From positions 1 to 64,000 of the forward strand of contig FUZM01000001.1 in the NCBI GenBank assembly GCA_900167925.1: a stretch of 64,000 nucleotides of DNA. Direction: 5' to 3'. The stretch comes from Bacteroidales bacterium WCE2008 (GTDB lineage: Bacteria; Bacteroidota; Bacteroidia; Bacteroidales; UBA932). Both the position numbers and the translations under genes were made by a program. Positions 35,098 to 43,072 of this stretch are shown here, one piece after another. Below the pieces are notes generated by a model. That model worked only from the letters and a program-made list of their open reading frames with translations, was not told the origin of the DNA and ran no database searches. How positions within the stretch are numbered: position 1 is the stretch's first letter; each line of letters starts with the position of its first letter.

Positions 35098-36324
35098 TCA
35101 GTTGCCCGGATAAAGATTATACCAGAGCATTCTGCTGCTGCCGAAATACGGCCAGCTAGCCTGATCTACCCAAGCATTATCATCTCCGTCCCAACCCCAG
35201 TTCATATAGATTGTGTCCTGATAGACATAGTAGTAGCTTGTACGTCCATAACGGGTTCTCTTGGCTCTCCATATCTGCTCCCAGTAACCGTCGCCGATCC
35301 AGATATGTCCGCCGGCATAATAGTCGAAGCCTCCGAGAAGTACAGGACGGCCGGCAGCGATATCATTGTAAGCGCGGGAGAAATTATAGTTCACGAGCTT
35401 TGCGTTTTTGTATCCGAGACGCTTCAGACCAGTAACGATATCCTCGGCAACTGCACCGCTTCCGTCGGCGCTCCACTCATAGTTAGGAATGTTGTTGCCG
35501 ATAGTTCTGAACATACGGGAAACAGCATTTGAAGAAGAAGTGTTAACGACCTGAGGCATATTGTTGTAGTCGAACTGTGAAGGATAGCGATGATGCAAGC
35601 AAAGGAGGCCGATGGCGACTGAAGGGCAGCCGGCATAGTCTACTCCAGGATGAGGTGCATCGGCGTTGTAGCCTCTTCCCTGACCCCAAAGGTAGTTATA
35701 TACTACATTGCTGACATCTACATCCTCAAGGCCTGAAGAAGTAGAGTTATAACCCTTGGTACCTGGCACGGCAGAAGCATTGACGAGCTCGAGACTTACG
35801 GTATAGCCGGAATCTTTGCCGAGAGCGTCCCAGATCTGGTATTTTTCATTATCCTTATGGATTCCGGACTCGATATCAGCAGAGATACTGGTCTTGTGCT
35901 GGTCGATCATCATTCCGAAAGGAGACTTTGGATCTACCTTGGCAGGATCCAGACGACCCTTGTCATTATATGCATAAAGGAATGTAGAAGATTCCTTATC
36001 TGCGGAAATAAGCATAAATCCACCATTATTCTTATAGTTGATGGCATACATTACAGCAACTCCGTCTTCGTTATAGACAGGAATCACATCCTCGACCTCA
36101 CGGCGGGATACAGCTTTAGTCACAGCGATGTCACTCTGGTCTTCGATAGCACCGATTGCGATTGCGCCGAATTCTGCAGCTTGATCAAGGCTGACGATAC
36201 GGGAACTAGGGGTTATCCCTATCTCAGGGAGTTCCTCTGACATAGCTTTGTCAGATAATTCTTTCTGACATCCAGTGGCGACTAAGAGAATTGCCACGAT
36301 TGAATAAGTGAATTTTTTTAACAT
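35098..36324 (-). CDS. C10 family (streptopain-like) cysteine peptidase, lipoprotein
   Basis: 408 residues. A lipoprotein signal (LLVATGC, Cys 19) is followed by a pro-domain of about 180 residues typical of the family (Spi-like, with GGFMLISADKES near residue 101). The mature enzyme begins near residue 185. Catalytic Cys 233 sits in YAGCPSVAIGLLCLHHRYP, a variant of the usual GCVATA motif, and His 340 in YAGGHIWIGDGYW. NWGWDG near the C terminus also fits. It would be surface-attached and activated by loss of the pro-domain. Transcription starts from an unusual promoter module (36357-36528). Confidence 0.92.
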   Translation of the reverse strand: MLKKFTYSIVAILLVATGCQKELSDKAMSEELPEIGITPSSRIVSLDQAAEFGAIAIGAIEDQSDIAVTKAVSRREVEDVIPVYNEDGVAVMYAINYKNNGGFMLISADKESSTFLYAYNDKGRLDPAKVDPKSPFGMMIDQHKTSISADIESGIHKDNEKYQIWDALGKDSGYTVSLELVNASAVPGTKGYNSTSSGLEDVDVSNVVYNYLWGQGRGYNADAPHPGVDYAGCPSVAIGLLCLHHRYPSQFDYNNMPQVVNTSSSNAVSRMFRTIGNNIPNYEWSADGSGAVAEDIVTGLKRLGYKNAKLVNYNFSRAYNDIAAGRPVLLGGFDYYAGGHIWIGDGYWEQIWRAKRTRYGRTSYYYVYQDTIYMNWGWDGDDNAWVDQASWPYFGSSRMLWYNLYPGN

Positions 36325-36356
36325 AATTGTAAGAGTTAAAGGTTAATATTTCATTG

Positions 36357-36528
36357 CAAATTTACCGTAAATGATTGTCAGTTAGGCGATGAAAAGCTTT
36401 GAAAAGGCTAACGGAAATCAAAATTGAAAGATGCCACACAGGCCCCTGAGAGGACGTTTTTATTTCTTCCGTTAGAATCAGAATCTAACGGAGGTTACAA
36501 ATTGTAACTTAACACACTGATTATCAAT
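36357..36528 (-). promoter_or_regulatory. CGTTAG promoter module, copy 1 (C10 peptidase)
   Basis: On the minus strand, in order: AT-rich element ATTGATAATCAGTGTGTTA (36510-36528), 18 nt, palindrome CCGTTAGA-N7-TCTAACGG (CTAACG on plus at 36485-36490), then a second CGTTAG (36408-36413) placed 77 bp on, then 43 nt, then TAAATTTG (36357-36364). The start site would give a leader of about 28 nt. There is no TTTG at -33, which suggests an activator is needed. The same spacing recurs at 36734 and 62599. Confidence 0.75.
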
Positions 36529-36623
36529 GGTTTACAAAACAAGCCTCCGACAACGGCCGTTACGGCAAGGCTAACGATTTGATTTACAATGTTTTAAGCG
36601 ATAGAGCGAAAGACAGACAGGCA

Positions 36624-36729
36624 TAAAAAAGAGGATGATCCGAGGCCCGCTAATTCCTGGATCATCCAAACAATGGTCGTATCAGTTGTAAAACTACTCT
36701 AATATATAATTGAACAGTGTCTTTTTTCT
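36624..36729 (-). ncRNA. Putative small RNA of about 105 nt
   Basis: A TAATTTTG element at 36734-36741 predicts a start near 36729. The transcript would run through an A/T-rich 60-nt segment to a perfect 9-bp hairpin, GGATGATCC and GGATCATCC (36633-36641 and 36659-36667), followed by TCTTTTTT, a textbook intrinsic terminator. No start codon with more than a few codons lies inside. Promoter plus terminator with no gene between is the basis for the call. Confidence 0.6.
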
Positions 36730-36733
36730 TTTG

Positions 36734-36904
36734 CAAAATTACCTAATAGAAATGAGAAACCGACAATTTCGGGGTCTGAAAAGTCTAACGAGAGTATACA
36801 CGAAAAACGCCCTTCAGATAGCCAGAAAGGCCGTTTTTCTGAAAGGCGAAAGAAATGAATCTAACGCGAAATTTTAGTTTTTGTTTAACTTATTGATTTC
36901 CAAT
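36734..36904 (-). promoter_or_regulatory. CGTTAG promoter module, copy 2 (small RNA)
   Basis: AT-rich element ATTGGAAATCAATAAGTTA (36886-36904, itself a hairpin on plus as AACTTATTG-N5-CAATAAGTT), 18 nt, CGTTAGATTC (box 36861-36866), second CGTTAG (36785-36790) 76 bp on, 43 nt, TAATTTTG (36734-36741). Between the boxes lies a hairpin, AAAACGGCC to GGGCGTTTT. Same order and spacing as copies 1 and 3. Confidence 0.7.
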
Positions 36905-36981
36905 AAGTTATATAAGGGCTTTCAAGCATGCTATGTTAAATAAATTTTATAGTACTGATAATTAACCTTTTACACACAAAA

Positions 36982-37008
36982 ACAGCCTCCCGAAAATCGG
37001 GAGGCTGT
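36982..37008 (-). terminator. Terminator after the zinc metallopeptidase gene
   Basis: ACAGCCTCCCGA and TCGGGAGGCTGT form a perfect 12-bp stem with a 3-nt loop, followed by TTTTTGTG on the minus strand. Another CTAACG (37032-37037) lies between it and the gene, as CCGTTAGATTC on the minus strand, but without a promoter at the expected distance. Confidence 0.92.
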
Positions 37009-37059
37009 CGTCCGGAAAAAGACTCCGGAATCTAACGGTTAAGTCCGATATATTATGAA

Positions 37060-37914
37060 CTATAACTGCGAATCGGTAAGAGCGAAGGTGTTTCCCTGGG
37101 AAATATCTCCGGTCTGGATTCCGAGTGATAGCCATTTGACTCTCTGACGGGCGGTGCCATGAGTAAAGCTCTCCTCTACCGCATAGCCCTGCGCCTTCTT
37201 CTGGAGATAATCGTCGCCGATCACTGAAGCGCACCTGACAGCCTCTTCGATGTCGCCCTTCTCGAGCGAACCGAACTGTTCGTTGTCATGATGAGCCCAA
37301 ACTCCGGCGTAGAAGTCGGCCTGGAGTTCGATCCTGACGCTGACTCTGTTGGCATCGGCGGCATTCATCTTGGCCATCTGCTGATGCGCTTTCCCGAGAG
37401 TTCCGAGGAGATTCTGCACATGGTGGCCGACCTCATGGGCAATCACATAGGCATAAGCGAAATCTCCGTCTGCTCCCAGCTGGCGCTTCATGGACGTGAA
37501 GAATGAAAGGTCGATATACAGGCATTGGTCTGCAGAACAGTAGAACGGGCCCATGGATGACTGGCCGGTGCCGCAGCCTGACTGCGTCGAGCCAGTGTAC
37601 AGCACCATGGTCGGGCTTACGTAATTGCCGAGACCATATTGCGAGAAATAAGCAGTCCAGATATCCTCAGTCCCCGCAAGAATCTTTTTGGCGAATGACG
37701 CGAGTTCCTGTTCTTCCTGAGTGAATTCAGTTCTAGCTTGGCCCGAATCCATCGGTCCGGTCAGCTGACTTGGATCTACGGCCTGCCCGGTAAGCAGGTA
37801 AATCAGTCCGGCGATAAGAAGGCCTCCGATTCCTCCGAGACCTACCTTTGCTCCGCCGCCCATACCTCTGCGGTCATCCACATTGGTACTTTCGCGTCTT
37901 CCGTCGAGTTTCAT
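37060..37914 (-). CDS. Putative neutral zinc metallopeptidase (YpfJ family)
   Basis: 284 residues. One membrane helix near residues 28-45 follows a basic N terminus (KLDGRRESTNVDDRRGMGGG); the zinc motif HEVGHHVQ lies near residue 160, and LQADFYAGVWAHH about 45 residues later supplies the third ligand region, as in this family. No substrate is known for the family. Its start is 2 bp past the stop of the LacI-type gene, so the two are co-transcribed. Confidence 0.9.
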   Translation of the reverse strand: MKLDGRRESTNVDDRRGMGGGAKVGLGGIGGLLIAGLIYLLTGQAVDPSQLTGPMDSGQARTEFTQEEQELASFAKKILAGTEDIWTAYFSQYGLGNYVSPTMVLYTGSTQSGCGTGQSSMGPFYCSADQCLYIDLSFFTSMKRQLGADGDFAYAYVIAHEVGHHVQNLLGTLGKAHQQMAKMNAADANRVSVRIELQADFYAGVWAHHDNEQFGSLEKGDIEEAVRCASVIGDDYLQKKAQGYAVEESFTHGTARQRVKWLSLGIQTGDISQGNTFALTDSQL

Positions 37915-37916
37915 TA

Positions 37917-38942
37917 CTATTTAAGTTTATCGGTTGATCCTCCAAGCTTGATTGCAGGCTTGAGGACTATCTTTTCTGCAGGCTTTCCGCCTATCATATT
38001 GACAAGTACTTCTACGGACTTCTCACCCAGCTCCTTGAGAGGCTGGACAATATGAGTTACAGTCGTAGCGTAGAGACTGTAGATATCGCTCTCATCGAAG
38101 CCGACGAGAGCAAGGTCGCCCGGAGTCTTGAGCCCGAGCTTCTTCATTTCAGACAGCGCAAGCGCCGAAAGCGAATAGGTAGGGGTGAAGATGGCATCCA
38201 CACCTCTGTTGACCGCGTCCTTAATGATTCTCTCCATATCGTTCTCCGCGTCGCCGTAAGTAGTATAGTGGATCTTTGCGTTGTCGTAAAGATCATTGTC
38301 CATCATAGCTTTGCGATAACCGGACTCTCTGAGGGAAAGGCTGGAAATGCCGAGAGTATAAGATATCATCTCGATCTTCTTGTAACCTTTCTTCACGAGC
38401 TCTTCGGTAGCCATCTTGCCTGCCTCGATATCGTCAAGAAGGACCTTGCCGACATTGTCGAGACGCTCGATGTCCCTGTCCAGAAGGACGACCGGAACCT
38501 TGGCGTTGATCGCTTTTTCGATAGCTTCTTCGCCACCGGTGCACGGAGCTACGATTATTCCGTCTATATTATGGGCCATGAACGAGTCAATGACCTCGGA
38601 CAGTTTCTGCGGCTGCTCGTCGGAGCTGGCAAAGAATACCGTGTACCCGAATGACTGGGCGCGGTCCTCGATGCATCTGGATATTCCCGCAAAGAACTTG
38701 TTGGAGATATCATTCGGAATCACGGCAATAGTATTGGAACGGCCGCTCCTGAGTGACGCTGCTGCAAAATTCCTCTGGTAGCCAAGTCGCTGGGCTACCT
38801 CGAGAACTCTCTTGGCCGTCTCGGGATTGACAGGGCAGTCAAGATTACCATCTTTGTCGCGTTTTGCGTTCATTACAAACGATACGAGAGTAACGGAAAC
38901 ATTGGCCTCTCTTGCGACATCTCTGATTGTGATTCTCTTCAT
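37917..38942 (-). CDS. LacI family transcriptional regulator
   Basis: 341 residues. N-terminal helix-turn-helix ITIRDVAREANVSVTLVSFV with hinge region to about residue 60, then a periplasmic-binding-protein-like effector domain (NTIAVIPNDISNKFFAGISR, VGFDESDIYSLYATTVTHI). It should bind a sugar or similar ligand. Its targets are unclear: the chitinase gene upstream is separated by a terminator, and the metallopeptidase gene follows in the same unit. Confidence 0.93.
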   Translation of the reverse strand: MKRITIRDVAREANVSVTLVSFVMNAKRDKDGNLDCPVNPETAKRVLEVAQRLGYQRNFAAASLRSGRSNTIAVIPNDISNKFFAGISRCIEDRAQSFGYTVFFASSDEQPQKLSEVIDSFMAHNIDGIIVAPCTGGEEAIEKAINAKVPVVLLDRDIERLDNVGKVLLDDIEAGKMATEELVKKGYKKIEMISYTLGISSLSLRESGYRKAMMDNDLYDNAKIHYTTYGDAENDMERIIKDAVNRGVDAIFTPTYSLSALALSEMKKLGLKTPGDLALVGFDESDIYSLYATTVTHIVQPLKELGEKSVEVLVNMIGGKPAEKIVLKPAIKLGGSTDKLK

Positions 38943-39059
38943 CTTTTTAAAACGTTTATTACGCGATACTAGTACCGCATTTTACAACCTGCAATTTATA
39001 AATTCTTTTTGATTTAGTCAAAAAAAGATGAATATTCCCGAAAAAATCCGGTAACAAAA

Positions 39060-39089
39060 CCGCCCTGTAGAGCAGTTTCTGCAGGGCGG
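39060..39089 (-). terminator. Terminator after the chitinase gene
   Basis: CCGCCCTG and CAGGGCGG form an 8-bp stem that extends inward with imperfect pairs; the minus-strand flank continues GGTTTTGTTACC. It lies 24 bp beyond the chitinase stop. Confidence 0.75.
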
Positions 39090-39113
39090 CTGACTTACGC
39101 TATAGTAAAAAGA

Positions 39114-41054
39114 TTAAAGTGACTGGTTATGGACGCCTTTGTAGAGGGCCTTGAGAAGAGTCTGGTTGGAGTCATCACCCCTGTACTCCCAGAACATCGC
39201 GCCGAGATATCCCTGCTCATAGACGAAACGTCCCTTGTAATAGACAGACTTGGCATTCTCGAAGTTGAGGACCATATTGCCATTCCTGTCAACCAGATAT
39301 GGAGACTTGGCACCGTCATCCCACTTCTCGATATTGTAACCGCTGACGCTCTTTTTTCCTCTTTCATACCAACCATCCTCAAGGATTGACTTCATCTCAT
39401 TGAAGTTGACAGTGTAGCTATCAGAGCCATTATAGACGCTGCTACCCTTCTTTGCCTTGCCGTAGAAAGGAACTCCCACGTTGAGACGCTTCTTGGAGAT
39501 GCCCACTTCATCGACATATTTCTTCATGGCCTTCTCCACGCTGGTCTGGTCGAAAAGGTAAGGAGTGTGAAGCGGAGAATTGAATCCGTCCGGAGCACGT
39601 CCCATGTCGTATGTCATGACATTGAGATAGTCAACGTATTGCATGATAGATTTGAAATCGTAGTACTTAGGGCTTGAGTTGGCAGCGACAGAAATGATCT
39701 TGCTGGTGCCAAGCTTCTCACGAAGCTTTTTGACGAGCTTATTGAAGTTACCAGTGTCTTCGCTCGAATAATCAAGACCGTTATCCTTAGTCGGGAACTC
39801 CCAGTCGAGGTCGATGCCGTCGAGATTGTAATCCTGGATGTGCTTATACGCCGAATTTACAAATTGATCCATCTTATCTTTGTCTCGGGCCATCAGGGAG
39901 AAGCCGCCGGCTCCGTCGCCGCCGACTGCGAGAAGCACCTTGAGGGAGCTGTTCTTCGACTTCAGGGCTACGACTTTCTTAAGTCTGTCGGTATCCTTGA
40001 TCGTAATTCCGCCTGACCCCGTCTTAGGATCGGCAATCTTTCCGAAAGAGTAGTTGATATGGGTCAGCCTGCTCACTTCCGGAAGCTCTTCGGTATAATA
40101 AGTATAGTATGCCATTACCATCGGAGTAGTACCGATGTTGGTGCAGAGGTTGCCATCCTGTGCAGGAGGGTCATCGTGGCCGCCCTGTCCGCCATTAAGT
40201 TCAGCGGTAAGGTCGCCGATATGCCTGATTTTGCCGCGAGTGATAGAGATCGGAGAAGTCCTCTTATATGTTGCAACTACGCTTCCGTTCTTGTAGAAGT
40301 CGATGGTGATACCCTTGTTGAAGTCAATTGTATTAGGAATATGGACATAATTCTGGGTAGTGCCGTCGCAGGTCAGGTAGTCATTGTAGATCTTCTTGAT
40401 GCCCTCTCCGGTACCGCCGAGGTCATCGCCAGTGTAAGGGAACTCGGTCACATAGCCGTTGTTGGTCTTGACATATCTGGCCATGTAGTGCTTGTACCCG
40501 ATGGTTTCGCTGTCATTTCCGTAGAATGCGTATTCGTCATAATCTCCGCTGACCTTGAATGCAACCGTCGCGCTGACGTCATAGAAAGTGAATTTCTTGT
40601 TGCCGTCGTCGCAACCGGCACGCATGATCTTGTTGGTGCTGTTGAAGACGGAGAAATAATAGAGCTTGCCATCCGGAGCTGCGTCTGCAGGATACTGAGC
40701 GTAGTATTTGCTGACATAACCCTTGTCGGAACGGTCATAAGCCTTGAGTCCTGACGGAACTTTCACGGTAGCCGTAAGGCCGTCTGAGGAGATGTTGGAT
40801 GAAGAAAGAGTGACTACCTGCCTGTAGTTTGAGCCTGAACCCTCTCCGTGGACGAGAATCTTGTCGCCGCTTTTCCAGACAAGTCTATCATTAGAGTCAT
40901 AGCCGGCTTTCGTGTCTTCGTCCTGAGCGATAGTGAAAGTGAAGGTCTGTTCCCGGTTGTCGGAACTTTCATTGTCCAGACAGGCTTTTTCCTGCTGGCA
41001 CGACAATGTCATCGCTGCGCAGATGGACATTGCGAATAAAGTAAGTTTGTACAT
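39114..41054 (-). CDS. GH18 chitinase-like lipoprotein with N-terminal fimbrillin-like domain
   Basis: 646 residues. Lipoprotein signal (ICAAMTLSC, Cys 19). Residues about 35-290 resemble a fimbrillin/Mfa-type adhesin domain (TFTFTIAQDEDTKAGYD, LVWKSGDKILVHGE, ISITRGKIRHIGDLTAEL). From about 310 to the end is a GH18 barrel with the catalytic DGIDLDWE at 412-419 (Glu 419 as acid), preceded by LKVLLAVGGDG and followed by YLNVMTYDMG. Such enzymes cut chitin or the chitobiose core of N-glycans. The N-terminal part may serve as a surface presentation module. Confidence 0.9.
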   Translation of the reverse strand: MYKLTLFAMSICAAMTLSCQQEKACLDNESSDNREQTFTFTIAQDEDTKAGYDSNDRLVWKSGDKILVHGEGSGSNYRQVVTLSSSNISSDGLTATVKVPSGLKAYDRSDKGYVSKYYAQYPADAAPDGKLYYFSVFNSTNKIMRAGCDDGNKKFTFYDVSATVAFKVSGDYDEYAFYGNDSETIGYKHYMARYVKTNNGYVTEFPYTGDDLGGTGEGIKKIYNDYLTCDGTTQNYVHIPNTIDFNKGITIDFYKNGSVVATYKRTSPISITRGKIRHIGDLTAELNGGQGGHDDPPAQDGNLCTNIGTTPMVMAYYTYYTEELPEVSRLTHINYSFGKIADPKTGSGGITIKDTDRLKKVVALKSKNSSLKVLLAVGGDGAGGFSLMARDKDKMDQFVNSAYKHIQDYNLDGIDLDWEFPTKDNGLDYSSEDTGNFNKLVKKLREKLGTSKIISVAANSSPKYYDFKSIMQYVDYLNVMTYDMGRAPDGFNSPLHTPYLFDQTSVEKAMKKYVDEVGISKKRLNVGVPFYGKAKKGSSVYNGSDSYTVNFNEMKSILEDGWYERGKKSVSGYNIEKWDDGAKSPYLVDRNGNMVLNFENAKSVYYKGRFVYEQGYLGAMFWEYRGDDSNQTLLKALYKGVHNQSL

Positions 41055-41301
41055 TTTAAAAAGTTGTTAGTTAAGTTATTGGGCATAAAACCCGATGCCA
41101 ACTTAGCTTATTTTCACACACGTTGACTTGCATTTTGCGTGTAATTCATATTCATTTTGCGAAAGCCCCCTCCTCCTCCGAGCAAAAAAATTCATCCAAA
41201 CGACAATGAAAAACGACCTGGAGCTATATCTATGCTTGTTTCGGAGCTTCTTGTACTCTCACAAATAATTTATAACTTAGCACGGTCAAAAAATATAAAA
41301 A

Positions 41302-42972
41302 ATGATAACTAGAACAATTGAAATCCTTATGGTGTCGACCGCCCTCGCATTTGCCACCATATCTTGCGACAAGGAAAAAGAGAATCCAATCACGGAAGAA
41401 ATAACTGTTCCTGATGACGATGAAGACCAGGATATTCCGGACGCGGAGGAAATCCAGGATACATCTTCAGTTGAACCGGAGAAGCCAATAATTTATGTCC
41501 TTAGAGAAAGGGACTCAAAGTATGAGTTTACTAATTACGGCCGCGCATGGCTTTCAAGAACCAAGGCCGGCACTATAATTACTTCTCCGTTGGGATGCTC
41601 ATATTGCATGAAAGAATACCCCTATGACAGTCCCGTCAATATCGGTTTTCCCGTAATGGACATCGACAAGTTTATCGAGAACCATCCTGAAAGAGTTACG
41701 GAGAAATATCTTCGCAAAGAAGTATCGGACATTCTAGCTTTCGCCAATTTTGAGAGCTATGGGAAAAAGATCCATTCGGCGAAAATAACAAACGGAGATG
41801 ACGCCATATTCATCAATCAGATAAAAAAGGAAGCGGAGGAAGATTTCGTGTCCAGATTCCATATTTATGATGACGTCCGGGACCATGTATTTGGAGAAGT
41901 GATTGACAGGTGTTTACTAAAAACCGTCGAAATGAAGGATCCGTATAAAGGTCAAGAAGACATATATCTTGATTATGCCACAGATTTATTCTTGAGTCAG
42001 TTGTATTACTGCTCACCCGCTATTATGGTTGAAGAATGCGGAAGCTATATCATAACAAAATACACGATAGGTTCAAGAGCTGTCATACAGTTTATGGGCA
42101 ATCCTGCCGGTTCCAAGAGATCAGCCGCAAAGAACGAACAGAACATGGAGACCTCTATCAGATCCGCGATAAAGTATGGTCCGGTAGGATTCACCTTGGG
42201 AAATGGAAAAGATGACTTCTGCTTTGAGAAGTTTACAAGCATCCAGGCTACATCCATGATATATAGCTTCTGCTATTCATTCAATAATGTCTTCCTTCCT
42301 TATGATCTTTATGATCTGAATCAGCATTATTCCGCGGACATGAGCCGCTTTTCGGATAAGGATGACGAACCGGTCATAGCTTTTCCTGAAAGGTCATTGC
42401 TGCCTCTGACATATTTGATAGAAGAATCAAACCTCAAAGAGATTTATAAAGAATACTACAGGACCGGCAAGACTGGCGTAAAATCCCTAAAGGAGCCTTG
42501 CGTAACCGTCGAAGTAAGAGACAATCAAGTACGCAGTATTCTGGAGTCCCGTTATGGAGATTGCCTGTTTACCTTCAGGACGGCTACCGTTCCTTCTGAA
42601 TACATAAACGACTATGTTCAGGAAGAGGGCAAGAGACTGGCAGCCATGGTCCCGTATCTGAAAATCATATGCAGACAGTATGGCCAGAAATCGGATGACA
42701 AGTTCGGATGTACATTTGAAGAAATCCCGGGGATGGTCATCAGTTCTGACAAAGACTTCACCCTGTTGGACAACGTTAGCAAATATGTTGACGCCAAGAC
42801 TGGTAAAACTTACATCTTGACTGAAAGTTCAGAAGGCAAAGTCGCCTATACGCTCTTTAAAGATTATATCATAGAAGATTATTGCCTGACGGACTTCATC
42901 GAGCAGATCCCGACCTCCGATGCCATTACTCTTGAATCTATAAGAAAAGATTACACGCTGATCGCACTTTAA
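41302..42972 (+). CDS. Putative MACPF-domain lipoprotein
   Basis: 556 residues. A lipoprotein signal ends at TISC (Cys 22), followed by a 40-residue acidic linker. The segment CGSYIITKYTIGSRAVIQF at 246-264 matches the membrane-attack-complex/perforin signature (Y/W-G-T-H-Y then GG about six residues on), though His is replaced by Tyr and the glycine pair is reduced to GS. The preceding YATDLFLSQLYYCSP helix and following helix-rich part are also in keeping. Bacteroidales secreted antimicrobial MACPF lipoproteins have the same layout. Cysteine is unusually frequent for this organism. Confidence in the fold is moderate. Confidence 0.6.
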   Translation: MITRTIEILMVSTALAFATISCDKEKENPITEEITVPDDDEDQDIPDAEEIQDTSSVEPEKPIIYVLRERDSKYEFTNYGRAWLSRTKAGTIITSPLGCSYCMKEYPYDSPVNIGFPVMDIDKFIENHPERVTEKYLRKEVSDILAFANFESYGKKIHSAKITNGDDAIFINQIKKEAEEDFVSRFHIYDDVRDHVFGEVIDRCLLKTVEMKDPYKGQEDIYLDYATDLFLSQLYYCSPAIMVEECGSYIITKYTIGSRAVIQFMGNPAGSKRSAAKNEQNMETSIRSAIKYGPVGFTLGNGKDDFCFEKFTSIQATSMIYSFCYSFNNVFLPYDLYDLNQHYSADMSRFSDKDDEPVIAFPERSLLPLTYLIEESNLKEIYKEYYRTGKTGVKSLKEPCVTVEVRDNQVRSILESRYGDCLFTFRTATVPSEYINDYVQEEGKRLAAMVPYLKIICRQYGQKSDDKFGCTFEEIPGMVISSDKDFTLLDNVSKYVDAKTGKTYILTESSEGKVAYTLFKDYIIEDYCLTDFIEQIPTSDAITLESIRKDYTLIAL

Positions 42973-42992
42973 TCAGCACGCACGTAAAATAT

Positions 42993-43022
42993 CGCCCCGG
43001 CAGTCAGATGGCTGTCGGGGCG
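42993..43022. terminator. Terminator between MACPF-like gene and hppA
   Basis: CGCCCCGGCAG and CTGTCGGGGCG pair across 8 nt with one wobble position. It lies between convergent genes. T runs are weak on the plus side and better on the minus side (ATATTTTACG). Confidence 0.7.
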
Positions 43023-43072
43023 TGCTGTTCAATATAGAAAGAATATTACTTTAAAGCTGGCATTTAACGTTA

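Larger units (their letters stand above)
36325..37059. other. 735-bp gene-free region rich in CTAACG boxes
   Basis: Holds, from right to left, a lone CCGTTAGATTC (37032-37037 core), a terminator, module copy 2, the putative 105-nt RNA with its terminator, a further CGTTAG (36571-36576) close to an ATTGTAAATCA element, and module copy 1. I find no credible protein gene on either strand. Confidence 0.7.

Noticed and set aside
36886..36909. A dif-like or phage attachment site from the AT-rich palindrome
   Set aside because: Similar elements occur at a fixed place in three promoter modules, which points to regulation; no integrase or xer gene is present.
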